59,344 bases of DNA. It comes from Flavobacteriaceae bacterium. GTDB lineage: Bacteria; Bacteroidota; Bacteroidia; Flavobacteriales; Flavobacteriaceae. A model generated the notes under the pieces. The model worked only from the letters and a program-made list of their open reading frames with translations, was not told the origin of the DNA and ran no database searches. The stretch is taken from positions 1-59,344 of the forward strand of contig JAKIUU010000015.1 of assembly GCA_021647405.1 (NCBI GenBank). The letters are read 5' to 3'. Positions 1-9,622 of this stretch are shown piece after piece (positions within the stretch are counted from its first letter, which is position 1; each line of letters begins with the position of its first letter). The translations under genes were made by a program, and so were the position numbers.

Positions 1-1
1 A

Positions 2-166
2 ATTGATAAAGTTGAAGTATTTAATTTGTTAGGTCAAAGAGTGATAGTTGAACACTCTGTACAAAACGAAGTAAGTATAGATATAAGTCTTTTAAGTAAG
101 GGAGTATATGTTGTAAGAGCTTTTGTTGGCGGAAAAATTGCCGTAAGAAAAATTGTAAAAGAATAG
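2..166 (+). CDS. C-terminal end of a T9SS cargo protein (partial)
   Basis: An open frame enters from the left edge and stops at 164-166, giving 54 residues. They form the end of a type A T9SS sorting domain: a FNLLGQRV-like strand, then a SLLSKGVYVVRAF-like segment and a basic tail ending RKIVKE. Such tails direct export across the outer membrane and are then removed or anchored. The functional part of the protein lies outside the window, so its role cannot be stated. A strong terminator follows. Confidence 0.85.
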   Translation: MDKVEVFNLLGQRVIVEHSVQNEVSIDISLLSKGVYVVRAFVGGKIAVRKIVKE

Positions 167-190
167 TTTATATTTAAAAATTAGGATAAT

Positions 191-233
191 AAAAAAAGTC
201 ACGATAGTATTTAATACTGTTGTGACTTTTTTT
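191..233 (+). terminator. Rho-independent terminator after the partial T9SS cargo gene
   Basis: An A-run and GTCAC arm pairs with GTGAC and a T-run, with an inner ATAGTATT/AATACTGT pairing, giving a long hairpin that ends in seven T. The symmetric A and T flanks could let it work in both directions. It lies 25 bases past the stop codon. Confidence 0.8.
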
Positions 234-259
234 GTAAAGGCTCTAATTTGTTAATTTTG
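231..259 (+). promoter_or_regulatory. Candidate promoter of the PUL regulator gene
   Basis: TTG at 232-234 and TAATTTTG at 252-259 are 17 bases apart. This matches the Bacteroidota housekeeping pattern (TTG, then TAnnTTTG). It lies about 110 bases upstream of the regulator start and overlaps the T-tract of the preceding terminator. Confidence 0.5.
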
Positions 260-367
260 TTAAGAGAACATAAAACACATAAATATCTTTCAAGAATAAA
301 TAATTTTTATATTTTTACAAAAGAACGAATCCCATAATTATATTTTTTAAAAATTTACTTCCAAAAA

Positions 368-3193
368 TTGAAAAGATTTTTTTACACTTTATTCTGGTTA
401 ATGCTGGTTTTATCAGGCTTAAAAATTCGTGCCCAAGTACGACCGCCAATACTAACATTTAGTTCTCAAGATTATCAAAGTGAAACTCAAAATTGGATGC
501 TATCACAAAGTGAAAATAAATTTATTTATGTTGCTAACAATGGTGGTCTACTTGAGCTTAATGGCGCTACTTGGATGCAATACCCATCGCCAAACAATAC
601 CATATTAAGATCTGTTAAAGTTATTGACAATAAAATATACACAGGATGTTACATGGAATTTGGTTTTTGGGAAAGAGATATTTACGGGCGTCTAAAATAT
701 ACTTCTTTAAAACCACTTTTAAAGGAGAAAATGATTGAAGATGAACAATTTTGGAATATCATTTCTTATGGAAAATGGGTTGTTTTCCAGTCTCTTAATA
801 GGGTTTATTTATTAGATACTGCAACAAATACTTTTAAAATCATTACAGGAAAATCTAATATCGATAAAATATTTAGTTTTGATAATGCAATATATCTTTT
901 TGAAAGTAAGGTAGGCTTATTTAAGCTAACAACTAAAGATGTTAAATTAATTGTACCCATTTCAAAATTAAATGATGATTTTATAATTAAAATAGTCAAA
1001 TTTAAAGATAAACCAGCACTAGTTACTAGGCATCATGGTTTTTATTCTTTTGATGAAAAGGGGAATGTTAAACAGGTTTTTAAATACATATTTGATACAA
1101 ATATAAGTTTGTATAGCGCCATACAATTGAAAGATAAAAGTTTTATGTTAGGCAGCATATCTAATGGTATTTATCATATTTCAAGAAAAGGAAATGTACT
1201 CCTACACTTAAATCATGATAATGGCTTAAGTAATAACACTATTTTGTCTCTTTTTGAGGATATTGAAGGCAACGTTTGGGCGGGACTGGATAATGGTATA
1301 AATTGTATAAATTTAAAAACCCCAGTTAAAATTTATGAAGATAACACTGGGCAGTTAGGTGTTGTATATGCTTCTAAAATATTTAAGAACAAAATTTATT
1401 TAGGAACAAATCAGGGAGTCTTTTATAGAGACTTAAACGATATAAACAACAAGCGTTTTAAATTCATATCAAATACAAATGGTCAAGTATGGAGCTTAGA
1501 AGTTTATAACAACCAGTTGTTTTGTGGGCATAATGAAGGAACTTTTATTATTGATGGGATGAAGGCAAAACTCATATCAAAAATTATGGGTACATGGCAA
1601 ATTAAACCTATAAAAAATCACCCTAATTTATTGATTCAAGGAAACTATAGAGGGCTTAGTATTCTAGAAAAAAATAATGGTATATGGCATCTTCGAAATA
1701 AAATTAAAGGATTTAATAACTCTTCCAGATACTTTGAGTTTGCTTCAGACAGTATTATTTACGTGAATCATGAATACAAAGGGGTTTTTAAGTTGACCTT
1801 AAATATCGATAATTTTAACCATTTTGAGAAGGTTACAAAAGTGAAAGGAACAGGGCCTGCAAAAAATTCTAGTTTGGTAAAATTCAGAAAAAATGTTTTG
1901 TACGCTTCCTCAGAAGGCGTTTTTTTATTAGACAATGATAAAGGTGTTTTTACTAAAGATTCAACTTACAGCAAATTAATCGAGACAGAGGCATATCTGT
2001 CTGGTAAATTAATTGTAGATGGCAATCAACGATTATGGACATTTACTAAGAATAATCTCAATATTTTATCATTTAATCAATTTGATAGTTCTGGGAGTGT
2101 TACCCACATTTCTATGCCAATAAGTTTAAGAAAGACTATGGTAGGTTTTGAGAATTTAGAAGAAGTAAGTAAAAATATATATGTAATTGGCACATCTGAT
2201 GGCTATTTAAAACTAAATATCAGCAACTTTAAGAATACAAATAGTGATATAAGTATAAATAGTGTTAAAGTTAGTAACTCCAATAATTCAAAGGTTACAT
2301 TGCTTCCTAATAGAACATCAACTAAGAAATTGCATTTTAATCAAAATAACCTATCCTTTACTTACAGTGTTCCGAATTATAATAAATACACATTAGTACA
2401 GTATCAATACAAGCTTGAAGGGAATCAAAGTTACAATCATTGGAGTACGTTAAGCACCCAGTCATTTACGGTTTTTAAAAACCTAACAAGTAGTGATTAT
2501 AAATTTGAAGTGAGAGCTAAAATAGGAAATCATTTAAGCGGGAATATTGCAACATACAGATTTACAATTGACAAGCCATGGTTTTGGTCTAATTTGGCAC
2601 TAAGTCTTTATATTTTAGGCTTATTAATAGGTGGTTATTTTATACACCGTTCGTATAAAAATTATTATGATAAGATACACCGTTCAGTGTTAGAAGAAAA
2701 TAAAAGGCATGCCCATTTGATTCAGCTTCAAAATGAAAAAGAGATTGTAGCTTTAAAAAATAATCAACTGAGAAATGATATTGAGAGTAAAAATCGAGAA
2801 CTGGCAACTTCTACTATGAGTTTGATAAAGAAAAATGAATTGTTAAGTAACTTAAAAAATGAATTACTTAAAATTAGTTATCAAACAGAGGTGAAAGATG
2901 TTATTAAAATAATTGACAATAATTTAAATAATAATAAAGACTGGGCATTTTTTCAGGAAGCCTTTAATAATGTTGATAAGAATTTTTTAAAAAAAATAAA
3001 AAAATTACACCCAGACCTAACACCAAACGACTTGCGATTTTGTGCTTATTTAAGGCTTAATTTGTCCTCTAAAGAAATTGCCCCTTTGTTAAATATATCA
3101 GTAAGAAGTGTAGAGATAAAGCGTTATCGTTTGCGTAAAAAAATGAGTTTAACTCATGAAAAAAGCTTAGTTAATTATATTTTAGAAATATAA
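368..3193 (+). CDS. Membrane-spanning propeller sensor with LuxR-type DNA-binding domain (PUL regulator)
   Basis: The protein has 941 residues. A signal peptide (about 1-22, cleavage RA|Q) is followed by a periplasmic two-component-regulator-type beta-propeller (about 30-640), a Y_Y_Y domain (about 655-725), one membrane helix (about 738-760), a coiled coil (about 775-845) and a C-terminal LuxR-like helix-turn-helix (about 880-930, with LTPNDLR and SSKEIAPLLNIS). There is no histidine kinase or receiver domain, so the periplasmic sensor seems to drive the DNA-binding domain directly. It lies 255 bases upstream of susC in the same direction and probably controls this locus by sensing an oligosaccharide. 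The start is TTG at 368. The next in-frame ATG would destroy the signal peptide. The family is clear; the ligand is inferred. Confidence 0.85.
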   Translation: MKRFFYTLFWLMLVLSGLKIRAQVRPPILTFSSQDYQSETQNWMLSQSENKFIYVANNGGLLELNGATWMQYPSPNNTILRSVKVIDNKIYTGCYMEFGFWERDIYGRLKYTSLKPLLKEKMIEDEQFWNIISYGKWVVFQSLNRVYLLDTATNTFKIITGKSNIDKIFSFDNAIYLFESKVGLFKLTTKDVKLIVPISKLNDDFIIKIVKFKDKPALVTRHHGFYSFDEKGNVKQVFKYIFDTNISLYSAIQLKDKSFMLGSISNGIYHISRKGNVLLHLNHDNGLSNNTILSLFEDIEGNVWAGLDNGINCINLKTPVKIYEDNTGQLGVVYASKIFKNKIYLGTNQGVFYRDLNDINNKRFKFISNTNGQVWSLEVYNNQLFCGHNEGTFIIDGMKAKLISKIMGTWQIKPIKNHPNLLIQGNYRGLSILEKNNGIWHLRNKIKGFNNSSRYFEFASDSIIYVNHEYKGVFKLTLNIDNFNHFEKVTKVKGTGPAKNSSLVKFRKNVLYASSEGVFLLDNDKGVFTKDSTYSKLIETEAYLSGKLIVDGNQRLWTFTKNNLNILSFNQFDSSGSVTHISMPISLRKTMVGFENLEEVSKNIYVIGTSDGYLKLNISNFKNTNSDISINSVKVSNSNNSKVTLLPNRTSTKKLHFNQNNLSFTYSVPNYNKYTLVQYQYKLEGNQSYNHWSTLSTQSFTVFKNLTSSDYKFEVRAKIGNHLSGNIATYRFTIDKPWFWSNLALSLYILGLLIGGYFIHRSYKNYYDKIHRSVLEENKRHAHLIQLQNEKEIVALKNNQLRNDIESKNRELATSTMSLIKKNELLSNLKNELLKISYQTEVKDVIKIIDNNLNNNKDWAFFQEAFNNVDKNFLKKIKKLHPDLTPNDLRFCAYLRLNLSSKEIAPLLNISVRSVEIKRYRLRKKMSLTHEKSLVNYILEI

Positions 3194-3448
3194 ATACCTA
3201 AAATTAAAGGCTTTCACTACAACATAAACACAACATTTATTCATTATTTTATTTACTAAGTGTAAATTTATTTAAGAACATAAATTCATAAATAGAAATT
3301 AAAAATATCCTTTAAATCAATTTGTTATGTGTGTTTTTGCTATTTTAAGGCCTTCAAAAGGTACGAAGTAAATCATTTTTGTTGAGGTTGTTTATTTTGT
3401 AGTTATTAATTTACCACTATATATTTACAGAAACGTAATTATCAGTTT

Positions 3449-6400
3449 ATGAAATCATTTTTAGTATTAGTTTTCTTGTGTTTTGTCGGCTTATCTGTGT
3501 ATTCTCAAAATAATGAAATAAAAGGTATTGTAGTTGATATTAATGGTGTTTCATTACCAGGTGTATCAGTCATAATTAAGAATTCAACTAAAGGAACAAC
3601 TACAGACTTTGATGGAAATTTTACAATTAGCAACATTAATGTAGGGAGTACTATTGTGTTTTCTTATATGGGGTATGTAACCAATGAAATAGTTATGAAC
3701 AATTTAGATTTTTTAAAAGTTACCCTTATTGAGGATACAGAAAAACTTGAAGAAGTTATTATAATTGGTTATGGCAGTCAAAAGGTTAGCAAAATTTCAG
3801 GTTCTGTTTCTACGGTCAGTAAGAATAGTATTGAAAAACTGAAACCTGTCCGTTTTGAAGAGGCCTTGCAAGGACAAGCTGCTGGTGTAAATGTTATTTC
3901 AAGTGGCTCTCCAGGTTCTAAACCTACAGTCTTAATTAGAGGAATTCCTTCTTATACAGGAACAGATCCTTTGGTGGTAATAGATGGAGTTCAGTTAACC
4001 ATGGATGATATGAATTCATTAAATCCAGGAGATATTGAATCTATAAATGTATTGAAAGACGCTGCATTATCGGCTATCTATGGTGTTAAAGGCGGTAATG
4101 GTGTTATTGTAGTTAAAACAAAATCGGGTAAAAGAGATGTTAAAACTACTTTTAGTTACGACTCTTATTACGGTGTTCAGCAGGTAACCAATACTATAAA
4201 TGTACTAAACGCCAGAGAATATATGGTTATTTTAAACGAGGCTAGCGCAGCGACGGGTGCTGGGGTTGTTTTTTCTAATATAAATAACACAGTGGGTACT
4301 AATTGGCAAAAAGAAGTACTTGTAGATGCACCTATATTTTCGCATAGTTTAACAGCTCAAGGAGGTAGTCATACGACCTCATACTTTATTTCTGCGGGCT
4401 ATTTAGGCCAAGATGGTGTTGTAGGAGGAGGGAATAAGTCCTATTTTAACCGGACTAATTTTTCTGCCAATTTTAACACAAACCTTTCCGATAATCTTGT
4501 ATTTATTGCTAATACAAGCTATGCCAATATAAAAAGTAGTGGCTTACCCGAAAATAGTATTAGCAGCGTTTTATCAAATGCACTAAATTTTGATCCGACA
4601 GTTTCACCTTACGATGCCGATGGCAATTTTGGAATTAGCAATACAATTACACAAGAAATAATAAACCCTTTAGCACAAATTCACAATACTTACAATTACG
4701 GTAATAATAACAAAATTACAGGTAAGTTAGAATTGCAATACAATGTTTTAAAAAATTTAAAAGTAACCTCAAGATTAGGGTATAACTATGTTGATATTTA
4801 TGGTAAATATTTTAACCCGTTGGTTTTTTACGGAGTGGGGCACAATAGTACCAATGCGCATGCCGATTTATCACCAATAGTTACTACTGGTAGTGATGGA
4901 ACCAGAACATCTACACATAACCGTGTGGGAGAAACAAAAACAAATTACTTCAGTTATACTTACGAAATTTATGGTAATTATAATTTTAAGATTAATGAAG
5001 ATAATTCTTTTGAAACAGTACTAGGAATGTCATTAGGAAAAAATCAAGGAGAAAATGTAACAGCCAATGCGCAAGATGTTCCTTTTAATTCATGGGACTA
5101 CGCAGATGTTAGTTCGGCAACAGGGAGTTCTGCTTCTCAAACGGCTGGTTCTTGGCAATACATCAAGAGAAATTTATCGTATTTTACAAGAATAAATTAT
5201 GATTATAAAGGAAAATATTTAGCTTCTTTTACAGGACGTGTAGATGGATCAACAAGCTTTGGTAAGAATAATAAATTCGCCTTTTTCCCTTCAGTATCTT
5301 TAGGTTGGGTACTTAGCAATGAAAAATTCTTTAAATCTAAAATAGTCAATTATTTAAAATTAAGAGGAAGTTACGGTACAGTTGGTAATGATAATATCAG
5401 TCCACAATTTTCAAGAATTTCTACCTTTCCAAAATATAATTTTAACAATGTAATTGTAAGTGGATCAACATTACAGTCTATCCCAAATAACAATGTTTCG
5501 TGGGAAAATCAAGTACAATATAATATTGGGTTTGACATAAAAATATTTAGCAGCAAAATAGCATTAACAGCAGACTATTTTCAGAAATCTGTATCCGATT
5601 TGTTATTTAACCCTACACTATCTCTTTATTTAGGAACCCCTGATTATCCCGCTTCAAACATAGGCAAAACAAAAAGCTACGGTACAGATATTTCTTTAAC
5701 GTATAAAGATACTTATGGAGATAATTTTGGTATCAATTCATCTTTAAGTTTTACCAAAGCTATAAATAAAGTAATACAAATTAATAATGGCGATAAATTT
5801 ATTTGGGGGGCAGGCTACGGTATCCCTTGGACAACGCTAACGCGTTTTGAACAAGGTTTTTCGCCAGGCTACTTTTATGGCTATAAAACAGATGGAATAT
5901 TTCAAAACCAGAACGAAATAGTTTCCCACGCTACTCAAGATGGTGCACAGCCTGGCGATATTAGATTTGTAGATATTAATGGTGATGGTAAAATTGATGC
6001 CCAAGACCGAACCAAAATAGGAGACCCTTTTCCTAAATTCACAGTGGGGTGGAATTTAAATCTAAACTTTAAAAATGTAGATTTTAGTATTTTTACTTAT
6101 GCTTCAATAGGTGGCGATATCTTTAGAGCCTACGAGAGAAATTTAAATTATACAAACCGTTTTGCTAAAACATTAACAAGATGGCATGGCGAAGGAACAA
6201 GTACTATAGAACCTAGAGTTACTTTTATAGATAGTAATAACAACAGGCGGGCATCAGACAGGTATGTTGAAGACGGTAGCTTCTTTAAAATTAAAAATAT
6301 CCAATTAGGATATTCACTTCCCTTATCATTGTATAAAAAATCTGGATTTACAAAAATCCGAATTTATACTCAAGTAAAAAATGCCTTTACCTTTACCAAG

Positions 6401-6511
6401 TATTCAGGATTTGACCCCGAAATATCTTCAGGCGTATTAGATACAGGAATTGATAGAGGAACTTATCCACAGCCAAGAATTGTGTCAGCGGGTATAAATG
6501 TTAAATTTTAA
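3449..6511 (+). CDS. susC: SusC/RagA-family TonB-dependent outer-membrane glycan transporter
   Basis: The protein has 1020 residues. It has a signal peptide ending YS|Q (19|20), a CarboxypepD_reg-like domain (about 23-100, with GVSLPGVSVIIK), a TonB plug (about 110-225, with VLIRGIPS and the AIYGVKGGNGV motif) and a long 22-strand-type barrel ending in aromatic INVKF, as outer-membrane proteins do. It imports glycan oligomers through the outer membrane using TonB energy, with SusD as its lid. SusD starts 11 bases downstream, so the two are cotranscribed. The cargo is inferred from the GH16, GH149 and GH3 neighbours to be beta-1,3-glucan. Length and architecture are normal for the family. Confidence 0.95.
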   Translation: MKSFLVLVFLCFVGLSVYSQNNEIKGIVVDINGVSLPGVSVIIKNSTKGTTTDFDGNFTISNINVGSTIVFSYMGYVTNEIVMNNLDFLKVTLIEDTEKLEEVIIIGYGSQKVSKISGSVSTVSKNSIEKLKPVRFEEALQGQAAGVNVISSGSPGSKPTVLIRGIPSYTGTDPLVVIDGVQLTMDDMNSLNPGDIESINVLKDAALSAIYGVKGGNGVIVVKTKSGKRDVKTTFSYDSYYGVQQVTNTINVLNAREYMVILNEASAATGAGVVFSNINNTVGTNWQKEVLVDAPIFSHSLTAQGGSHTTSYFISAGYLGQDGVVGGGNKSYFNRTNFSANFNTNLSDNLVFIANTSYANIKSSGLPENSISSVLSNALNFDPTVSPYDADGNFGISNTITQEIINPLAQIHNTYNYGNNNKITGKLELQYNVLKNLKVTSRLGYNYVDIYGKYFNPLVFYGVGHNSTNAHADLSPIVTTGSDGTRTSTHNRVGETKTNYFSYTYEIYGNYNFKINEDNSFETVLGMSLGKNQGENVTANAQDVPFNSWDYADVSSATGSSASQTAGSWQYIKRNLSYFTRINYDYKGKYLASFTGRVDGSTSFGKNNKFAFFPSVSLGWVLSNEKFFKSKIVNYLKLRGSYGTVGNDNISPQFSRISTFPKYNFNNVIVSGSTLQSIPNNNVSWENQVQYNIGFDIKIFSSKIALTADYFQKSVSDLLFNPTLSLYLGTPDYPASNIGKTKSYGTDISLTYKDTYGDNFGINSSLSFTKAINKVIQINNGDKFIWGAGYGIPWTTLTRFEQGFSPGYFYGYKTDGIFQNQNEIVSHATQDGAQPGDIRFVDINGDGKIDAQDRTKIGDPFPKFTVGWNLNLNFKNVDFSIFTYASIGGDIFRAYERNLNYTNRFAKTLTRWHGEGTSTIEPRVTFIDSNNNRRASDRYVEDGSFFKIKNIQLGYSLPLSLYKKSGFTKIRIYTQVKNAFTFTKYSGFDPEISSGVLDTGIDRGTYPQPRIVSAGINVKF

Positions 6512-6522
6512 TAAAAAATATT

Positions 6523-7983
6523 ATGAAACTGTTTAAAAATATTGGGTTAACGGGTCTGTTCTTTTTCGGAATAATAGCTTGTACCAACTTTGTAAATTAC
6601 TCTGCTGTAGAAAATTATGAAATTACAGCCGATGCTTATTTTCAATCACCAGCCGATTATCAAGCAGCAGTTGTTGGCGCATACGACCCTTTACAGTGGC
6701 TGTATATGGATGTTTTAATTGGCGATATAGCCTCAGATAATTCGTTAAGTGGCGGCGAAAGTGCTACAGATATTATTGGGATTCAGGACATTGATAATAT
6801 GACACAAACGCCTAATAACGACGTTTTAACTTCTCTGTGGAAGTACCTTTATGAAGGAATTAATAGAGTCAATTATTTAGAAGAAAATAAAAATAAAATT
6901 AATTTTAATGGCAAAGAAGCTCTTTATGGTGAGGTCTATTTTTTAAGAGCTTATTACTACTTTGAACTTGTTAAATTTTTTGGAGATGTTCCCCTATTTA
7001 CTAAAGCCAGACTTGTTGCAAACGATTCGGGGTCTCTTAAAAGAAACCCAAAATCAGAAGTGTATGCCCAAATTGAAACAGATCTTAAAAATGCCATAAA
7101 AGTATTGCCAACTGCCCAATCTCAAAAAGGAAGAGTTACCAAATTTGCGGCACAGGCACTCTTAGGGAAAGCCTATTTATTTCAAGATAAATTTACAGAA
7201 GCAGCGGCTATGTTAGAAAATGTTATGGGTGTTTACAGCCTCGCATCAGATTATGGCTCTCAATTTTTAAAATCAGGAGAAAATGGCTCAGAATCGGTTT
7301 TTGAAATACAATACACCAATAAATCAGAATGGTGGGATTGGCAATATTTACCTCAAGGAACCGAAGGTAATTTTGGCATTGTACACAATGGTCCTAGGGC
7401 TTTTAATGGGCCAATTTACGCTTCAGGATGGAGTTTTAATGTTCCCGTAAGCGACTTGTATAACTCTTTCGAAACTGGAGATACAAGGAGAGATGCTTCT
7501 ATTCTAGATATTGTGGCTTTTGCTAACGCTACTGGCACCACTTACGCAGAAGGATATAAACATACAGGTTATTATAATAATAAATACATTCCCAGAGCGG
7601 GAGAAAGTAGCGCCCAAACAGAGCTAAACTATTTAACAAACTATAGAGCTATTAGATATGCCGATGTTTTATTAATGGCTGCCGAAGCTTATAATAGAAG
7701 CGGTAACGATGCAAAGGCCTTAGGCTATTTAAATCAAGTTAGAAGACGTGCCTTTGGCGATACAAACCATGACATTACGGCAACCGGAGCCACCTTAACA
7801 CAACTCATTTGGGATGAAAGAAATTTCGAGTTATCTATGGAAGGGCATCGCTTTTTTGATCTCGTTAGAACGGGGCAAGCCGCAAGTAAAATTAATGGAT
7901 TTATTGAAGGGAAGAATGAAGTTTTTCCTATACCACAGCAAGAAGTCGATATTTCACATTTAAAACAGAACTCTGGCTACTAA
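6523..7983 (+). CDS. susD: SusD/RagB-family surface glycan-binding lipoprotein
   Basis: The protein has 486 residues. The signal peptide ends in a lipobox with Cys20 (GIIAC). The SusD N-terminal TPR region (about 25-220, including GEVYFLRAYYYFELVKFFGDVP) and the C-terminal SusD/RagB region (about 280-486, including YRAIRYADVLLMAAEAYN and ERNFELSMEGHRFFDLVRTG) are both typical. It sits on the outer face of the outer membrane and closes over SusC to hand in the oligosaccharide. It lies between susC (11-base gap) and a surface glycan-binding lipoprotein gene (13-base gap) in one transcription unit. Confidence 0.95.
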   Translation: MKLFKNIGLTGLFFFGIIACTNFVNYSAVENYEITADAYFQSPADYQAAVVGAYDPLQWLYMDVLIGDIASDNSLSGGESATDIIGIQDIDNMTQTPNNDVLTSLWKYLYEGINRVNYLEENKNKINFNGKEALYGEVYFLRAYYYFELVKFFGDVPLFTKARLVANDSGSLKRNPKSEVYAQIETDLKNAIKVLPTAQSQKGRVTKFAAQALLGKAYLFQDKFTEAAAMLENVMGVYSLASDYGSQFLKSGENGSESVFEIQYTNKSEWWDWQYLPQGTEGNFGIVHNGPRAFNGPIYASGWSFNVPVSDLYNSFETGDTRRDASILDIVAFANATGTTYAEGYKHTGYYNNKYIPRAGESSAQTELNYLTNYRAIRYADVLLMAAEAYNRSGNDAKALGYLNQVRRRAFGDTNHDITATGATLTQLIWDERNFELSMEGHRFFDLVRTGQAASKINGFIEGKNEVFPIPQQEVDISHLKQNSGY

Positions 7984-7996
7984 AAAATATAGAACT

Positions 7997-9592
7997 ATGA
8001 AAACAATTAAATATTTATTGAATTCTGTTTTGCTAATAAGCTTATTTTTAAGTTGTACAAAAGATAACTTTACAGGAGCAGACTTTCTGTCAAATGTACA
8101 AGTGCCATCTAAAGTGTCTGTGTTGTATAATATAACACAAGATAATACAGGTGTGGTTACTCTAACACCTAATGGAGAAGGGGTGGTTTCATATAATATT
8201 TATTTTGGCGACGGCACTACCGAACCGGCCAGTTTAAAACAAGGAAAAAATATAAAACATACCTTTTTAGAAGGAAGTTATGACATTAAAATTGTGGCTT
8301 TTGGTATTACAGGCTTAACTGCCGAAGTAACGATGCCGTTAGTAGTCTCTTTTAAGGCTCCAGAAAATTTACAGGTTAGTATAGAAAATGATTTAGCTGT
8401 TTCAAAACAAGTTAATCTTACAGCAACTGCTGATTTTGCAACGTCATTTAAAGTGTTTTTTGGCGAATCTGCCGACGAAATGCCCGTTATGGCCAATGTG
8501 GGAGAAACCGTAAGTTATACTTATCAAACGGCAGGAACTTACACTATTAAAGTGATAGCCATTGGTGCGGCTATTGCAACGACAGAATATACGGTTGATT
8601 TTGACGTGACAGCTATTTTACAACCACTAGCCTCTGCCCCAATACCACCTACAAGAAGTGCACTAGATGTTATTTCTATTTACGGAGATTCTTATACCAA
8701 CGTAGCTGGTACTAATTATAATCCAGATTGGGGACAGTCTGGTCAAGGCAGTAGTTTCGCTGAATTTGACTTGAATGGCGATAAAATGCTTCAATACATA
8801 AATTTAAGCTATCAAGGTATTGAGTTTGCAAGTGGTACAACAATCAATGCTTCGGCAATGGAGTTTTTACATGTAGATGTTTGGACTACAGATGTTACCG
8901 ACTTAGAAATATCATTAATTAATTCTACAGGCGAAAAGCCTGTAACTAAAACGCTTTCAGCAGATCAATGGAATAGCCTTGACATTCCGTTAACAGATTA
9001 TACAAATCAGGGGCTTTCCGTATCAGATTTAATTCAACTAAAATTGGTTGGCACACCATGGGCAACAGGTACCATTTTTGTAGATAATATTTATTTTTAT
9101 GTACAAACACCCACGGCACCAAGTGTTGCTGCGCCAACACCAACAATAGCCTCTTCTTTTGTTACCTCAATTTTTAGCGATGCCTACACCAATATAACGG
9201 TAAACGAATGGAATCCAGTTTGGGGTCAAAATACGGGATTAACCAACATGAGTTTATCGGGCGATAACATTTTAAATTATGATGCACTAGATTTTACAGG
9301 AATTGTTACAGATTATGGAAGCCCTACCAATCTTTCAGGAAAAACTACTGTCCATTTTGACTATTGGACAACAGATGCCACAAGTTTGGCTTTTAAAATT
9401 GAAAATACATCTTATGCAAATGGAGATCCTTTAAAAAGTAGTCAGGTTGCTGTTTCACCTATAACCACAGGCAGTTGGGTAAGTGTAGATATACCACTAT
9501 CTTCTTTTACTACCGACAAATCTGGAGTTACACAAATGTTATTTGTTTCCTCTGGCGCAACAGTGTATATAGACAATATATATTTTTATTAA
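7997..9592 (+). CDS. SusE-position surface glycan-binding lipoprotein: two PKD-like and two CBM-like domains
   Basis: The protein has 531 residues. The lipobox Cys is residue 20 and is followed by TKDN, an acidic stretch like a flavobacterial surface-export signal. Two PKD-like beta-sandwiches (about 38-118 and 119-205) precede two homologous jelly-roll modules (about 222-370 and 380-531). Each module opens with IY/IF-x-D-x-YTN and a W-G-Q motif and closes with the same VDNIYFY strand, like carbohydrate-binding modules of flavobacterial laminarinases. It probably holds glucan at the surface for SusC/SusD and the GH16 enzyme. The stop is 30 bases before the next lipoprotein gene. No catalytic motif is visible. 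Binding specificity is inferred from context. Confidence 0.8.
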   Translation: MKTIKYLLNSVLLISLFLSCTKDNFTGADFLSNVQVPSKVSVLYNITQDNTGVVTLTPNGEGVVSYNIYFGDGTTEPASLKQGKNIKHTFLEGSYDIKIVAFGITGLTAEVTMPLVVSFKAPENLQVSIENDLAVSKQVNLTATADFATSFKVFFGESADEMPVMANVGETVSYTYQTAGTYTIKVIAIGAAIATTEYTVDFDVTAILQPLASAPIPPTRSALDVISIYGDSYTNVAGTNYNPDWGQSGQGSSFAEFDLNGDKMLQYINLSYQGIEFASGTTINASAMEFLHVDVWTTDVTDLEISLINSTGEKPVTKTLSADQWNSLDIPLTDYTNQGLSVSDLIQLKLVGTPWATGTIFVDNIYFYVQTPTAPSVAAPTPTIASSFVTSIFSDAYTNITVNEWNPVWGQNTGLTNMSLSGDNILNYDALDFTGIVTDYGSPTNLSGKTTVHFDYWTTDATSLAFKIENTSYANGDPLKSSQVAVSPITTGSWVSVDIPLSSFTTDKSGVTQMLFVSSGATVYIDNIYFY

Positions 9593-9622
9593 ATAATTAA
9601 GATTTAAACTAAATATGATAAA

